Of a stretch of 64,000 bases of DNA, positions 61,116-64,000 are shown one piece after another. The position numbers and the translations under genes were made by a program. The stretch lies in assembly GCF_000014005.1 (NCBI RefSeq), contig NC_008009.1, positions 4,278,001-4,342,000 of the forward strand. Direction: 5' to 3'. Positions within the stretch are counted from its first letter, which is position 1; each line of letters begins with the position of its first letter. This DNA is from Candidatus Koribacter versatilis Ellin345 (GTDB lineage Bacteria > Acidobacteriota > Terriglobia > Terriglobales > Acidobacteriaceae). The notes below the pieces were generated by a model. The model made no database searches. It was not told where the DNA came from and was given only the letters and a program-made list of their open reading frames with translations.

Positions 61116-61211
61116 CCCACCGCTTACGCGGTGGGCCATTGCATGGCGTCGCTGCGCGACTGGAAATGTGGGACGAATCGCATCTTCGCGCCACTCTGCC
61201 GATAAATCGGC
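61116..61211. repeat. REP-like hairpin pair between thioredoxin-like gene and kdsA
   Basis: The first hairpin is CCCACCGC-TTAC-GCGGTGGG (61116-61135); the second is GCCGAT-AA-ATCGGC (61198-61211). No T-run follows either. The shape of two perfect short stems in one non-coding gap resembles the pair at 29276-29329, which suggests a dispersed palindromic family, though the stem sequences differ. Confidence 0.5.
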
Positions 61212-61234
61212 GGGCTACCTCGAAGCGGATGGAA

Positions 61235-62070
61235 TCAAGACGCTGCGGGTGGCGTAACGGCTTCGCGGATGCGGAGCAGCGAAGTCAGGACTCCGCGCAG
61301 AAGTTTGAGGTCGAGAGCGTTGGCGCCGTCTGACTTGGCGTGCGGCGGGTCGTCATGAACCTCCATGAAGACGCCATCCACGCCGGCGGCAACGGCGGCG
61401 CGGGAGAGGACCGGAATGAACTCGGGCTGTCCACCGGAGACGGCATGGCCGTCTTTGCCGGCCGAGGGAAGCTGGACGGAGTGGGTGGCGTCGAAAATGA
61501 CGGGCGCGAACTGGCGCATGATGGGCAGCGCGCGCATGTCGACGACAAGATTGTTGTAGCCGAAGCTGGCGCCGCGCTCGGTGAGACAGACGCGCTGATT
61601 GCCCGACTCGCGGACCTTGGTCACGGCGTACTGCATGTCGTTGGGCGCAACGAACTGGCCCTTCTTCACGTTCACAACTTTGCCGGTCTTCGCCGCAGCC
61701 ACGAGCAGGTCGGTCTGGCGGCAGAGGAACGCGGGGATCTGGAGGACGTCGACGATGTCGCCGGCGGCCGTGGCCTGCTCGGTGTCGTGCACGTCGGTTA
61801 GAACCGGCACGTTCACTTCGTCGGCGACCTTCGCGAGAATGCGTAAACCCTCGTGCAGGCCCGGGCCGCGGAAACTCGACAGCGAAGTGCGATTGGCTTT
61901 GTCGTACGAAGCCTTGAAGATGTAGGGAATCTTCATCGCCTTGCAGACTCCGGAGATGGCCTCGGCCATCTTCATGGCGTGGGCTTCACTCTCGATGACG
62001 CACGGCCCAGCGATGAGAAATAGCTTCGGACCGCCGATCTCGACGTCTTTGACTTTGAAGGGCTCGATCA

Positions 62071-62071
<1 letters not shown>
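61235..62071 (-). CDS. kdsA: 3-deoxy-8-phosphooctulonate (KDO-8-P) synthase
   Basis: KdsA condenses PEP with arabinose-5-phosphate to make KDO-8-P for lipopolysaccharide. The protein is 278 aa with FLIAGPCVIESEAHAMKMAE, FKASYDKANRTSLSSFRGPGL, TDVHDTEQATAAGDIVDVLQIPAFLCRQTDLLVAAA and FDATHSVQLPSA. The FKASYDKANR segment is common to both metal and non-metal classes. GTG 62071 overlaps the pyrG stop (TAGTG), so CTP synthase and KDO synthesis are coupled; CTP is later needed to activate KDO. Confidence 0.97.
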
Positions 62072-63807
<1,736 letters not shown>

Positions 63808-63854
63808 TTATGAGGCATGAGGGGTAGCAGGAGCAAGGGGCGGGAACACAGGAT

Positions 63855-63863
63855 TTTTCCACA
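63855..63863 (+). promoter_or_regulatory. DnaA-box-like site upstream of pyrG
   Basis: TTTTCCACA matches TTWTNCACA. The surrounding bases CACAGG-A-TTTTTCCACATG are very like those at the ftsL site (30136-30154, CACAGG-TTTTTCCACATG). It lies about 110 bp upstream of the pyrG start. Confidence 0.4.
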
Positions 63864-63941
63864 TGCAGCGATCGATTTCTTCCGGATTCGCTCGGGACAT
63901 CGAATACGAAACAGTGCGGTTCCATCCTTAGGGGGTATGTG

Positions 63942-64000
63942 TTGAAAATCAGGGGATTTGCAGTGGGGCTACTGATTGTGGCGCTGGCGGGAGTTGCCGG
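63942..64000 (+). CDS. N-terminal start of an exported protein (truncated by window edge)
   Basis: A TTG at 63942 (or GTG 63939) follows AGGGGG by 6 nt and opens a frame that begins KIRGFAVGLLIVALAGVAG, a basic start and hydrophobic core typical of a signal peptide or membrane anchor. It is divergent from pyrG. The family cannot be told from 20 residues. Confidence 0.5.
   Translation, partial: MKIRGFAVGLLIVALAGVA

Overview
The window looks like chromosomal DNA of an acidobacterium (Acidobacteriota, Terriglobia; Koribacter-like). The evidence is G+C near 60%, an ADOP-type permease (a family named for its expansion in Acidobacteria), many small secreted or lipoprotein genes without close relatives that I recognise, meso-DAP type MurE together with KdsA (an LPS-bearing diderm), and many short palindromic repeats between genes. 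I see no prophage, insertion sequence, CRISPR array, rRNA or tRNA. The species assignment is inference.

Layout. 0-4.7 kb (minus strand): two hypothetical proteins, ruvC, a YbdD-CstA pair for pyruvate/peptide-type carbon uptake, and a stand-alone receiver protein. 4.9-13.2 kb (plus): a compact run of addB, addA, an ion transporter and an MbfA-type ferritin/VIT1 iron exporter. 13.5-16.9 kb: a coiled-coil outer-membrane porin and an exported GH16 glucanase. 16.9-31.8 kb (minus): a nearly complete dcw cluster in the order mraZ, rsmH, small ORF, ftsL, ftsI (with PASTA domain), [cargo ORF], murE, murF, mraY, murD, ftsW, murG, [35-aa ORF], murC. murB, ddl and ftsQAZ are not in the window. Its promoter has a three-copy 10-bp-spaced operator, and DnaA-box-like sites lie around ftsL. 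32-40 kb: accessory genes (PAI2 flavoprotein, lipoproteins, DUF2164, YceH, a clan GH-A hydrolase, ADOP permease). 40-44 kb: a Diphthami_syn_2-type ATPase, a three-hairpin palindromic block, three tandem bacteriohemerythrins and a divergent Gfo/Idh oxidoreductase. 44.4-52 kb: paired aldo/keto reductases (one Tat-exported), a TPR protein, a DmpA-type peptidase, secreted proteins and a GAF-GGDEF cyclase. 53-56.7 kb: rodZ, then metK-ahcY (SAM synthesis and SAH recycling). 56.8-60.6 kb: tetR and a Spy-like gene framed by near-identical hairpins, then an ECF sigma/anti-sigma pair with a secreted protein. 60.6-64 kb: thioredoxin-like protein, and pyrG-kdsA (CTP and KDO supply for LPS), ending in a truncated gene.

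Two window-wide themes stand out. First, at least eleven genes have a TANNNT hexamer 6-11 nt before the start codon and no Shine-Dalgarno, as expected of leaderless or near-leaderless mRNAs. Second, several core genes (murC, mraY, ftsI, metK) are best started at TTG behind a good Shine-Dalgarno. The division and wall genes are tightly coupled (TAATG, TAGTG, ATGA or zero-gap junctions).
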